Assembly: GCA_023435805.1 (NCBI GenBank)
Contig: JAEZMC010000139.1
Coordinates: 1-5,556 of the forward strand
DNA from: Bacillota bacterium
Lineage (GTDB): Bacteria; Bacillota; Clostridia; Acetivibrionales; DTU013
Direction: 5' to 3'
DNA: 5,556 nucleotides
Shown: in pieces, positions 1 through 5,532 of the stretch
Numbering within the stretch: the first letter of the stretch is position 1
How the letters are laid out: every line of letters begins with the position of its first letter
The notes under the pieces: generated by a model
The model's database searches: none
The model's input: only the letters and a program-made list of their open reading frames with translations
What the model was told of the DNA's origin: nothing
Translations under genes and position numbers: made by a program

Positions 1-71
1 TCAGATATGTGTGAAAATACCGTGCCGCGGATAAACAGGTTAAGTAATAAAACTTGAGGGGTGAATAAAAC

Positions 72-704
72 ATGAAAAAGCCATGGAGCATGATGTTTAT
101 ACTCGTACTGGCGCTGTCGTTTACCGGTTGCAGTCTGCTGAGCGGCGATACAGCCGGCGGTACGCAGCAAAGCGGTACGGCAGCGAAAAACACCGAAGCC
201 ACAGGTCAGTCAACTGCGCCGGAAAGCACTTCAACTGAAGGGACACAGCCTTCGGATAGCGGGACAAACGCAAAGACAGTGAAGGTCACGCTGTTTTTTG
301 CAAATGAAGACAACAGCGCATTGAAGCAGGAGGAGAGAGAGGTACAGGTTGTGGACGGAGCGATTCTGAAAGCCTGTGTCGAGGCGCTGATCGACGGTCC
401 TGCCGGGAAGGGGCTCAGGCAGACCGTACCGGAAGGAACAGTATTGAGGGGAATATCGATCAAAGATAAGGTAGCCACGGTGGACCTTTCGAAGGAATTT
501 CTACGTACTGAAGGACTTTCAGAGGTCGTTGCCAGACTCTCGGTGGTCAATACATTGACTAAAATCAATGGAATCGAAAAAGTACGGCTGCATATTGAGT
601 GGGAAGATATGATCGGTCCCAGCGGTATGCCACTTGGAGATATGGAACCTGCAAAGCTGGATGCCGAGGGTAAGCCGCTTGCCGGCCAAATGAAGACACA
701 GTGA
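72..704 (+). CDS. GerMN-domain lipoprotein (spore germination/cell envelope type)
   Basis: Predicted exported lipoprotein of 210 residues carrying one GerMN domain. Residues 1-20 form a lipoprotein signal peptide: basic MKK start, hydrophobic core 7-18, and lipobox FTGC with the lipidated cysteine at 20. Residues 21-68 are a low-complexity linker rich in Ser, Thr, Gly and Gln, typical of a flexible tether to the membrane. The GerMN fold spans about 70-178: a beta strand KVTLFFAN (71-78), a helix near 97-108 with ALIDGP (105-110), VPEGT (119-123), VATVDLSKEF (134-143), and a final VRLHIEW (171-177). The family is named for GerM of Bacillus, needed for sporulation and germination, but the domain also occurs in general envelope lipoproteins, so a spore role is not proven. 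The ATG is supported by GAGGGG at 56-61 with a 10-nt gap. The gene converges with the minus-strand block and ends ahead of the hairpin at 795-824. Confidence 0.88.
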   Translation: MKKPWSMMFILVLALSFTGCSLLSGDTAGGTQQSGTAAKNTEATGQSTAPESTSTEGTQPSDSGTNAKTVKVTLFFANEDNSALKQEEREVQVVDGAILKACVEALIDGPAGKGLRQTVPEGTVLRGISIKDKVATVDLSKEFLRTEGLSEVVARLSVVNTLTKINGIEKVRLHIEWEDMIGPSGMPLGDMEPAKLDAEGKPLAGQMKTQ

Positions 705-794
705 AAACGGTATAGTTCCTGATCGACGGCCCACTTTCAAAAAACCGTTTGAACGGGACGAAGCAAGCATTGGTAAAAATGGAATCAAACAACA

Positions 795-824
795 AAAAGC
801 CGGCCCTCGACAAAGCCGGCTTTT
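795..824. terminator. Bidirectional rho-independent terminator between convergent genes
   Basis: A perfect 10-bp inverted repeat, AAAAGCCGGC (795-804) and GCCGGCTTTT (815-824), encloses a 10-nt loop. On the + strand it ends in TTTT and would stop transcription of the GerMN lipoprotein gene 90 nt upstream. On the minus strand the stem is followed by TTTTT and further T-rich sequence, so it would also stop transcripts arriving from the 49-residue membrane protein gene. Placement between convergent genes fits a shared terminator. Confidence 0.85.
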
Positions 825-955
825 GCTATATTAAAAAGGAGGAAAACTTTTACTACTATGATACATATTATACTCTAATATGGGACTGAAGGAAATATTA
901 CTAATAAACGACTTTTATGCCGGGCAGTCATACTTTTTTATGCAACTTCAACAAA

Positions 956-1105
956 TCAGCCCGACATGGACGGCAATATGATTACCGATGCCACAAGATA
1001 TCCCAGCAACACCAGTACAGTGGGCATCACGACTGCCAGCAGCAGAAAATTGCGTGTCTTTTTCCTCCGCATCCTTTTGAAACGGCGTATTCTTTTGTTT
1101 CTCAT
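956..1105 (-). CDS. 49-residue basic single-pass membrane protein, unrecognised
   Basis: Small minus-strand gene of 49 codons plus TGA. The ATG (1105-1103) is preceded by AGGAG at 1119-1115 with an ideal 9-nt spacer. Twelve of the first 18 residues are Lys or Arg (MRNKRIRRFKRMRRKKTR). One hydrophobic helix follows, about residues 20-44 (FLLLAVVMPTVLVLLGYLVA, then SVIILP), ending in SMSG. By the positive-inside rule the basic head should be cytoplasmic, where it could touch phospholipid, nucleic acid or another protein. I do not recognise a family. The layout (basic head, one helix, then stop) resembles the membrane anchor of a larger envelope protein such as a SPOR-domain protein, so it could be a remnant, but no downstream domain is visible in the roughly 130 nt before the terminator hairpin. 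It has its own candidate promoter (1149-1177). Its existence rests on the ribosome site, the coherent helix and its position in the minus-strand run. Confidence 0.68.
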   Translation of the reverse strand: MRNKRIRRFKRMRRKKTRNFLLLAVVMPTVLVLLGYLVASVIILPSMSG

Positions 1106-1114
1106 AACAGCACA

Positions 1115-1119
1115 CTCCT
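1115..1119 (-). promoter_or_regulatory. Ribosome binding site of the 49-residue membrane protein
   Basis: AGGAG on the minus strand (1119-1115) lies 9 nt before the ATG at 1105. It is the main evidence that this very short frame is translated. Confidence 0.65.
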
Positions 1120-1148
1120 GTAATATAGTCCGGGCAGGCCCTTAATTC

Positions 1149-1177
1149 ATTGTAGCATCTTACATATTTTGCCACAA
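1149..1177 (-). promoter_or_regulatory. Candidate sigma-A promoter (extended -10) for the 49-residue gene
   Basis: On the minus strand, TTGTGG (1177-1172) and TACAAT (1154-1149) are separated by exactly 17 nt. The -10 box matches the consensus at five of six positions and is preceded by TGC, the TGn extension that compensates for a weak -35. The expected start would be near 1142, about 37 nt ahead of the ATG. The site lies in the gap just after the stop codon of the 68-residue gene. A 7-bp inverted repeat, CCGGGCA (1130-1136) and TGCCCGG (1179-1185), brackets it and could be an operator or chance. Confidence 0.4.
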
Positions 1178-1194
1178 TTGCCCGGAAATATCTA

Positions 1195-1401
1195 TTACCG
1201 CTGTTTGACCACATCCAGCATCAGCCCGTCATATTCTCCGATGATTTTTTTTACGGCAACCAGGTTATTTGTCAGATAGACGGTATCACCGCCGGCATCC
1301 TTTTCGGTTGCGGCTATCAGGTTCTTCTGGCGCAGTTCCTTAACCAGGTACGGGATATCACGAGCGTTTCCTCCAATATCCACGATTGAAAATTTGTCCA
1401 T
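1195..1401 (-). CDS. 68-residue soluble protein coupled to accessory secA, unrecognised
   Basis: Predicted cytoplasmic protein of 68 residues with no signal peptide or membrane segment. It reads as a small mixed alpha/beta domain: strand FSIVDIGG (4-11), an acidic/basic helix (about DIPYLVKELRQKN), strands around LIAATEKD and DTVYLTNN, then a helix (AVKKIIGEYD) and LMLDVVKQR. I do not recognise the family. The frame is open to a GTG at 1410, but AAAGGA (1417-1412) lies 10 nt from the ATG at 1401 and overlaps that GTG region, so the ATG is preferred. The secA stop codon ends at 1419, only 17 nt before this ATG, and the ribosome site starts right after it. This strongly suggests translational coupling, so the product is likely made with the SecA-like ATPase and may act on it or on its substrate. 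A role as a chaperone or regulator would be inference from position only. Confidence 0.75.
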   Translation of the reverse strand: MDKFSIVDIGGNARDIPYLVKELRQKNLIAATEKDAGGDTVYLTNNLVAVKKIIGEYDGLMLDVVKQR

Positions 1402-1411
1402 CCGGTACACA

Positions 1412-1417
1412 TCCTTT
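1412..1417 (-). promoter_or_regulatory. Ribosome binding site abutting the secA stop codon
   Basis: AAAGGA (1417-1412) follows the secA TAA (1421-1419) after a single base and precedes the ATG at 1401 by 10 nt. It decides the start of the 68-residue gene against the GTG at 1410. It also means ribosomes finishing secA end on top of this initiation site. Confidence 0.65.
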
Positions 1418-1418
1418 C

Positions 1419-3818
1419 TTATTTCAGAGTTTTTTGCTTATTTAGTTTGCTTTTTCTCAACCCGAAGAAGGCAAGGCTTATACTCGACAGTATGACGGAA
1501 AGAGGGTCGACCGCCATCTGCATCGGTATAATTCCGAGCTGTTCGGGGTTGTCGTCAATCAGGTAGGTCCAGGTGGAGGAAGGGGCTTTCAGGCCTTCCT
1601 TTTCCGGGTTAATGCCATCTGCAGTTATATCCGCCCTGGCGAGCAGCGATACCGTTTCCTCCACAATCGTCTGCAGCAGTTTATCATAGGAAGAAATGGC
1701 AATTTTATTGAACTCGCTGATCGGTATTTTTCCGGCCATGTGAACCAGGTGAATGCTTTCACGCGTATAGGACAAAAAGTCCAGGTATTCTGTCCAGCAG
1801 TTGCTGATAAAGTACAGCAAAACCTGCCATTCCGCCTTCAGCAGAGCTCTCTCCCCAACAATGGGAAGCAGTGCTTCGTATTTTTCCGCAAGCTTGCTTC
1901 TGAAAAAGCCGGGCAGCACTCCAAAAAGTACTTCGCCGCGCCATTTGAAAATCATCTGCCTTTGCCGTTCCATCAGTATGTTGTACTTTTGCAGCGTTTT
2001 GCGTATCTGAAAATTCTGACCTTCAATGATCCTTTGCGCACGGGCTGTCTCATGGCGTATCACCTTACTGTCCAGCGGAAAGGGGCTGTTTTCGGGATAC
2101 AATTGTGAAGGTATCAGTTCCTTCAACCGGTATTGTTTCATCAGATCGTCTTCCAGACAGATGAAAAAGCGGGTGGAGCCCGGATCTCCCTGGCGTCCTG
2201 CGCGTCCCCGGAGCTGATCGTCTATGCGCCTGCTTTCATGCCGGTTGGTACCGATGACATAGAGGCCGCCGAGCCCGACCACGCGCTCGCGCTCCTCCTC
2301 GTGCTCGCCGCCCAGCTTGATATCCGTGCCTCTGCCGGCCATATTGGTGGATACGGTCACGGCGCCCGGTCTTCCGGCGTTGGCAATGATCCCGGCCTCC
2401 TGCTCGTCGTTTTTTGCGTTCAGCACGGTGCAGGACACACCGATCTGTTCAAGCCTGGCAGACAGCAGCTCCGATTCCTGGACGCTTCTTGTCCCGATGA
2501 GTATGGGTCTGCCTGTTCGATGTACGGTTTCAATTTCTTTGACCAGCGCATCCAGTTTGGCTTCCGTATGTGTGAAAATGATATCTTCATGATCTATGCG
2601 GATACACTCCCTGTTGGTCGGTATCACAGCGACGCTCAAGCCGTAAAACTCCAGAAGCTCTTCCGAGGAGGACCTGGCCGTACCGGTCATTCCGGCTATC
2701 CTTGGATATTGGCGTATAAAGTTCTGCAGCGTTATGGATGCAATGATCTGGCCTTTTGTACCTGCATAAATGCCTTCCCTCGCCTCAATGGCCTCCTGCA
2801 GCCCGTACGGCCACTGACGGCTGTCCGCAACACGGCCTGTAAACTCATCCACCAGCTCGATTTTATCATTGCGTATGATGTAATCCACGTCCTTTTTCAG
2901 CAGTGCGCGGGCATGCAGCGCATTTCCGACATCTACAAGCAGCTGAAGATTTCTTTCATCATAAAGGTTTTTACAGCCGAATGTTTTCTCAATGCTGCCT
3001 ACGCCTCGTTCCGTTAAAAAAACGTTCCTTTCATATTCATCCAGGCTGAAATCCCTTTCCGGTTCCAGCCCCGCTATGACTTCCGCCATTCGGGCAGGGT
3101 CGATCCCGTGGGCTTTTTCTTTTTTTCCTGCGATCACCAGCGGTATCCTGGCCTCGTCGATCAGGATGGAATCTGCCTCGTCTATTATGGCATAGTGGAA
3201 TGGACGCTGAACCAGATCATGGGGAGCGGCGGCCAAAAAGCTGCGCAGATAGTCGAAGCCGGACTCCTTGGCTGTGAGGTAGGTTATGTCGGCTTCATAT
3301 GCTTTTCTTCTCAGCTCTGCGGACAATCCTTCCTGCACAAACCCGGTACGAATGCCGAGAAACGCGTAGAGCGGTCCCATCCATCCGGCGTCCCTTTTTG
3401 CGAGGTAGTCATTGAAGGTCAGTACATGAACGCCTTTGCCGTATAGCGCGTTCAGGTAGGCGGGAAGGGTGGCTGCAAGTGTCTTGCCTTCACCGGTCTG
3501 CATTTCTGCCATCGCGCCGTAATGCATCGCTATTCCGGCCAATACCTGGACATCATAGGGCCTCATGCCGAGTGTTCTGACCGCGGCTTCGCGGGCAAGC
3601 GCAAAGGCCTGCACCAACAAAGCCTCGGCAGCAGTGCCGGTCGCCGCCTGCCGCCTCAGCTCCATCGACAGGTTTTGCAAAGCGGTGTCGTCCAGGTTCT
3701 CCAGCCGGACCTGGTTGATTTCCTTTAATAGCTTGCGGGCGGGTTCCAGGTTCAACTCCGTGGAACGAAGATCATGCTTTACCAAACTTTTTAATATACT
3801 GAATTTTTGTTTTTTCAT
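1419..3818 (-). CDS. secA2: Accessory SecA-like preprotein translocase ATPase
   Basis: Motor ATPase of the Sec pathway, 799 residues, probably driving export of a subset of proteins at the cytoplasmic face. Motor motifs are complete: Q-motif-like RPYDVQ (86-91), Walker A MQTGEGKT (106-113), TFNDYLAKRD (134-143), Walker B DEADSILIDEA (213-223), then the preprotein cross-linking region to about 320. VDEFTGR (323-329), GMTGTA (376-381), LNAK (466-469), TNMAGRGTDI (491-500) and RIDDQLRGRAGRQGDPG (531-547, arginine finger region) follow. The scaffold helix is recognisable at about 610-630, and a weakened IRA1-like helical hairpin at about 672-712. Unlike housekeeping SecA (usually about 840 residues or more in Firmicutes), it lacks the C-terminal cysteine zinc-binding tail. 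It ends instead in a hydrophobic stretch (about 769-786) plus a Lys-rich tail. Several SecA signatures are altered, for example YLTAKESGFDYL at 180-191. These traits fit the SecA2 class. The frame is open 94 codons further upstream, but GGGAGG at 3830-3825 with a 6-nt spacer selects the ATG at 3818. SecA family membership is near certain; the SecA2 label is inferred. Confidence 0.92.
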   Translation of the reverse strand: MKKQKFSILKSLVKHDLRSTELNLEPARKLLKEINQVRLENLDDTALQNLSMELRRQAATGTAAEALLVQAFALAREAAVRTLGMRPYDVQVLAGIAMHYGAMAEMQTGEGKTLAATLPAYLNALYGKGVHVLTFNDYLAKRDAGWMGPLYAFLGIRTGFVQEGLSAELRRKAYEADITYLTAKESGFDYLRSFLAAAPHDLVQRPFHYAIIDEADSILIDEARIPLVIAGKKEKAHGIDPARMAEVIAGLEPERDFSLDEYERNVFLTERGVGSIEKTFGCKNLYDERNLQLLVDVGNALHARALLKKDVDYIIRNDKIELVDEFTGRVADSRQWPYGLQEAIEAREGIYAGTKGQIIASITLQNFIRQYPRIAGMTGTARSSSEELLEFYGLSVAVIPTNRECIRIDHEDIIFTHTEAKLDALVKEIETVHRTGRPILIGTRSVQESELLSARLEQIGVSCTVLNAKNDEQEAGIIANAGRPGAVTVSTNMAGRGTDIKLGGEHEEERERVVGLGGLYVIGTNRHESRRIDDQLRGRAGRQGDPGSTRFFICLEDDLMKQYRLKELIPSQLYPENSPFPLDSKVIRHETARAQRIIEGQNFQIRKTLQKYNILMERQRQMIFKWRGEVLFGVLPGFFRSKLAEKYEALLPIVGERALLKAEWQVLLYFISNCWTEYLDFLSYTRESIHLVHMAGKIPISEFNKIAISSYDKLLQTIVEETVSLLARADITADGINPEKEGLKAPSSTWTYLIDDNPEQLGIIPMQMAVDPLSVILSSISLAFFGLRKSKLNKQKTLK

Positions 3819-3824
3819 TTCAAA

Positions 3825-3830
3825 CCTCCC
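3825..3830 (-). promoter_or_regulatory. Ribosome binding site fixing the secA2-like start
   Basis: GGGAGG on the minus strand lies 6 nt before the ATG at 3818. The reading frame stays open up to 4100, but the only in-frame ATG I saw between this site and the upstream gene (3884-3882) has no ribosome site, and the extension overlaps the membrane protein gene. This site therefore settles a 799-residue product. Confidence 0.8.
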
Positions 3831-3845
3831 TGTATCTTGCCGTAA

Positions 3846-3863
3846 ACGCAGTAATTGCTGCGT
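3846..3863. repeat. Short perfect inverted repeat in the leader of the accessory secA
   Basis: ACGCAG (3846-3851) and CTGCGT (3858-3863) form a perfect 6-bp dyad around TAATTG, placed 16-33 nt upstream of the secA ribosome site. It could be a repressor operator or a small mRNA hairpin near the initiation region. There is no T-run, so it is not a terminator. Short dyads occur by chance, so this is only a candidate. The rest of the 161-nt gap between the membrane protein and secA shows no convincing promoter or gene, so secA is probably read from upstream. Confidence 0.3.
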
Positions 3864-3979
3864 ATTGCATTTGCCGACCTTCATTACGGAGCAGGTTTCC
3901 GGAATCAGCACATTGCATTCAAATACCGGATGACTGATATTTTCGTAGATGAACGGTCGTACAACATGGACAAAAACGC

Positions 3980-4300
3980 TTACAGTGAGGCGGGGGAATG
4001 CTCCTTGAGCTGATGGAACAGGATGAGAAGCATGCTGCTGAGAAGGAAAAGGATATCCAGTGAAAGGATCAATTGCCTTGAAACCAGTGAAAAGACACAT
4101 ACGGCCAATGACGCCGCAATAGCTGCAGTAACGGAAAACATGAAAAAAGCAACCTGGGCGGGTGAGCTTTCAATCATCCAGCCAAAGTCTGACAACATCT
4201 GTTCCAGCGTAGTCCCGATAAATTTTACCCTGCATGCCAGTGCTGCGAATGCGGCCGTCAGCAAAAGTACCGGCAGCAGGGTCAGTACGAACTGCAGCAT
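3980..4300 (-). CDS. Three-helix integral membrane protein, unrecognised
   Basis: Small hydrophobic protein of 106 residues, predicted to lie in the cytoplasmic membrane. Hydrophobic segments are at about 3-23 (FVLTLLPVLLLTAAFAALA), 50-73 (AFFMFSVTAAIAASLAVCVF) and 77-97 (LILSLDILFLLSSMLLILF). A polar loop of about 26 residues (24-49, including TTLEQMLSDFGW) joins the first two. The tail HQLKEHSPASL is short and polar. I do not recognise a family. Its gene stops 161 nt ahead of the accessory secA on the same strand, so a role at the membrane with that ATPase is possible but rests on position alone. The frame is open back to a GTG at 4327. The ATG at 4300 is preferred because AAGGG (4313-4309) sits 8 nt before it, whereas the GTG has only weak purine-rich sequence upstream. 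A candidate promoter lies at 4374-4402. Confidence 0.72.
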   Translation of the reverse strand: MLQFVLTLLPVLLLTAAFAALACRVKFIGTTLEQMLSDFGWMIESSPAQVAFFMFSVTAAIAASLAVCVFSLVSRQLILSLDILFLLSSMLLILFHQLKEHSPASL

Positions 4301-4373
4301 ACAACCAGCCCTTGCTTCAGGTATCACAGTTCTTTACATCGTTTTGCGCATGAAAAAACTGTGTACGAAAACA

Positions 4374-4402
4374 ATATTAGCATGAACATTCCGGTTATGC
4401 AA
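4374..4402 (-). promoter_or_regulatory. Candidate sigma-A promoter (extended -10) ahead of the membrane protein and secA
   Basis: On the minus strand, TTGCAT (4402-4397) and TAATAT (4379-4374) are 17 nt apart, and TGC directly precedes the -10 as an extended -10 element. Both hexamers are imperfect matches, so support is moderate at best. It lies in the 130-nt gap after the oxidoreductase stop codon. Transcription would start near 4367, giving a leader of about 67 nt before the ATG at 4300. If real, it separates the membrane protein/secA unit from the oxidoreductase. I saw no clear terminator hairpin in that gap. Confidence 0.35.
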
Positions 4403-4430
4403 TATGCTGGAAGATATTTTGGCCGTACGT

Positions 4431-5522
4431 TTACTGCAAATAAGGCTCGATCCGGTCCGGAACGGGTATGAATTCGAGGTATTCGTTCTGCTTGGAGCCA
4501 TCCACATATGCAATCTGGCGCGTTTTTACGGAATCCAGTATTCTGAAAACGGTTTTGACATCTCCATACTCGACTTCAGGAGTAACGACGATGCTCTCTG
4601 TGCCGTTCAAGGCATTGTAGAAATTCAGCAGCTCATTGTAATACCCTCTTTCGGGAGTAAAGCTTACTGTTTCGGACTTTCCGTCATAATAGGTGATGCT
4701 GATTACGCCGGAGGTTTTATCCTCCAGGTAAATCTGGCCTTTTGAGCCGAATATCCTCAAACCCACCAGAGGCTTTTGCGTTTCCATTCCTGACGAGAAA
4801 TAGGTGTACTGGCCAATGACACCGTTTTTAAAAAGGATGTTGCTGTTCACGGACATATAGGGGCTGAAATCCTGCTTCTGAGGCCTGCCGAAAGCCTGAA
4901 CGCAATCGATGTCCCCGAATATATGCCTGACGGCGGCGAGATCATGCAGGGCTGCATCAAGAAAGGAGCCACCGGGGAATCTGGGATGCTGCCTCCATTC
5001 CGTGCCGGCATAGGTATCGTTGCTCATATCGCAGGGAAAGCAGGCAGCATTGTTTTTAATGAAATAGATAATGTCTCCGATTCTACCTTCATTCACAAGC
5101 TGGCGCAGAATGTTGTTTTCCTCGTTATATCGGTAATTCTCCGCGATCATGATTTTCAGACCCGTCCTCCGTGAAAGCTGCAGGAACTGGTCGGCCTGCT
5201 CCATATCGGGAGCCAAGGGCTTTTCACATATAAAGTTTTTACCCGCATGGGCTGCAGCCTCCGATACCTTGTAATTCAGATCAATCGGAACCAGGATATC
5301 CACCGCATCAAGGTCATCCCGCTTCAGCAGATCCATATAGTCGTCGTAAACATTTTTCAGGTCCAACATTATTTTACGGGCAAAAATCTCGGCATCAGCA
5401 ACCGTGCGGTTTGCCAGCGCCGCAATTTCATATTTGTCACCAAGCTCCTTTATTGCCGGGTAATGGAGCCGTTCCCAGGCCATCCCCGTGCCGATGACAC
5501 CCAGCCGAATTTTCTTCAACAT
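4431..5522 (-). CDS. Gfo/Idh/MocA-family NAD(P)-dependent oxidoreductase
   Basis: Soluble oxidoreductase of 363 residues, the usual family length, which likely oxidises or reduces a sugar, inositol or related polyol with NAD(P). The N-terminal Rossmann domain (about 4-125) has the dinucleotide-binding loop GVIGTG (8-13), a strand EIAALANR (32-39) and the family hallmark EKP (100-102), whose lysine is the expected catalytic residue. The C-terminal domain (about 130-340) carries ENYRYN (128-133), GRIGDI (146-151), and PGGSFLDAALHDLAAVRHIFG (183-203), where D189 and H193 occupy the usual active-site positions. Substrate cannot be read from sequence. No other sugar gene is visible, so there is no pathway context. 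The frame is open to an ATG at 5534, but GGAGGG (5532-5527) lies between that codon and the ATG at 5522, making 5522 the better start. A 130-nt gap follows its stop, and a link to the secA genes is doubtful. Confidence 0.88.
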   Translation of the reverse strand: MLKKIRLGVIGTGMAWERLHYPAIKELGDKYEIAALANRTVADAEIFARKIMLDLKNVYDDYMDLLKRDDLDAVDILVPIDLNYKVSEAAAHAGKNFICEKPLAPDMEQADQFLQLSRRTGLKIMIAENYRYNEENNILRQLVNEGRIGDIIYFIKNNAACFPCDMSNDTYAGTEWRQHPRFPGGSFLDAALHDLAAVRHIFGDIDCVQAFGRPQKQDFSPYMSVNSNILFKNGVIGQYTYFSSGMETQKPLVGLRIFGSKGQIYLEDKTSGVISITYYDGKSETVSFTPERGYYNELLNFYNALNGTESIVVTPEVEYGDVKTVFRILDSVKTRQIAYVDGSKQNEYLEFIPVPDRIEPYLQ

Positions 5523-5526
5523 CAAT

Positions 5527-5532
5527 CCCTCC
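5527..5532 (-). promoter_or_regulatory. Ribosome binding site deciding the oxidoreductase start
   Basis: GGAGGG on the minus strand lies 4 nt (5 nt if counted as GGAGG) before the ATG at 5522. It falls inside the four extra codons of the longer frame starting at 5534, for which only a weak GAAAG is available. The spacing is slightly short, but the match to the anti-Shine-Dalgarno is strong. Confidence 0.6.

Noticed and set aside
1..57. Possible tail of an upstream + strand gene ending with TGA at 55-57
   Set aside because: Frame 1 is open from the window edge for 18 codons, but all three frames close by 57 and the fragment is too short to show any family.
705..756. AAACGGT/ACCGTTT repeat (705-711, 744-750) and CCGTT-TG-AACGG dyad (745-756) after the lipoprotein gene
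   Set aside because: The stems are short with no following T-run, and the strong terminator lies just downstream, so a second functional hairpin is not supported.
917..1123. 68-codon + strand frame rich in His, Ser and Gln
   Set aside because: It is antisense to the 49-residue membrane protein, has no ribosome site, and its composition looks like a shadow frame.
920..1137. 8-bp direct repeat CCGGGCAG (920-927 and 1130-1137) flanking the 49-residue gene
   Set aside because: It is short and GC-rich, with no transposase or terminal inverted repeats, so chance is the simpler explanation than a mobile insertion.
948..1214. 88-codon minus-strand frame over the 49-residue gene
   Set aside because: It is in a different frame from the one with AGGAG and a coherent membrane helix, is rich in Cys and Gly, shows no domain pattern, and overlaps the end of the 68-residue gene.
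2133..3017. 294-codon open frame on the + strand inside secA
   Set aside because: It is antisense to the conserved SecA ATPase motifs, has no domain pattern of its own, and arises from the codon bias of the real gene.
3819..4100. 94-codon N-terminal extension of the SecA-like protein
   Set aside because: It overlaps the membrane protein gene, matches no SecA N-terminus, and GGGAGG sits directly before the ATG at 3818, where a typical short SecA N-terminus begins.
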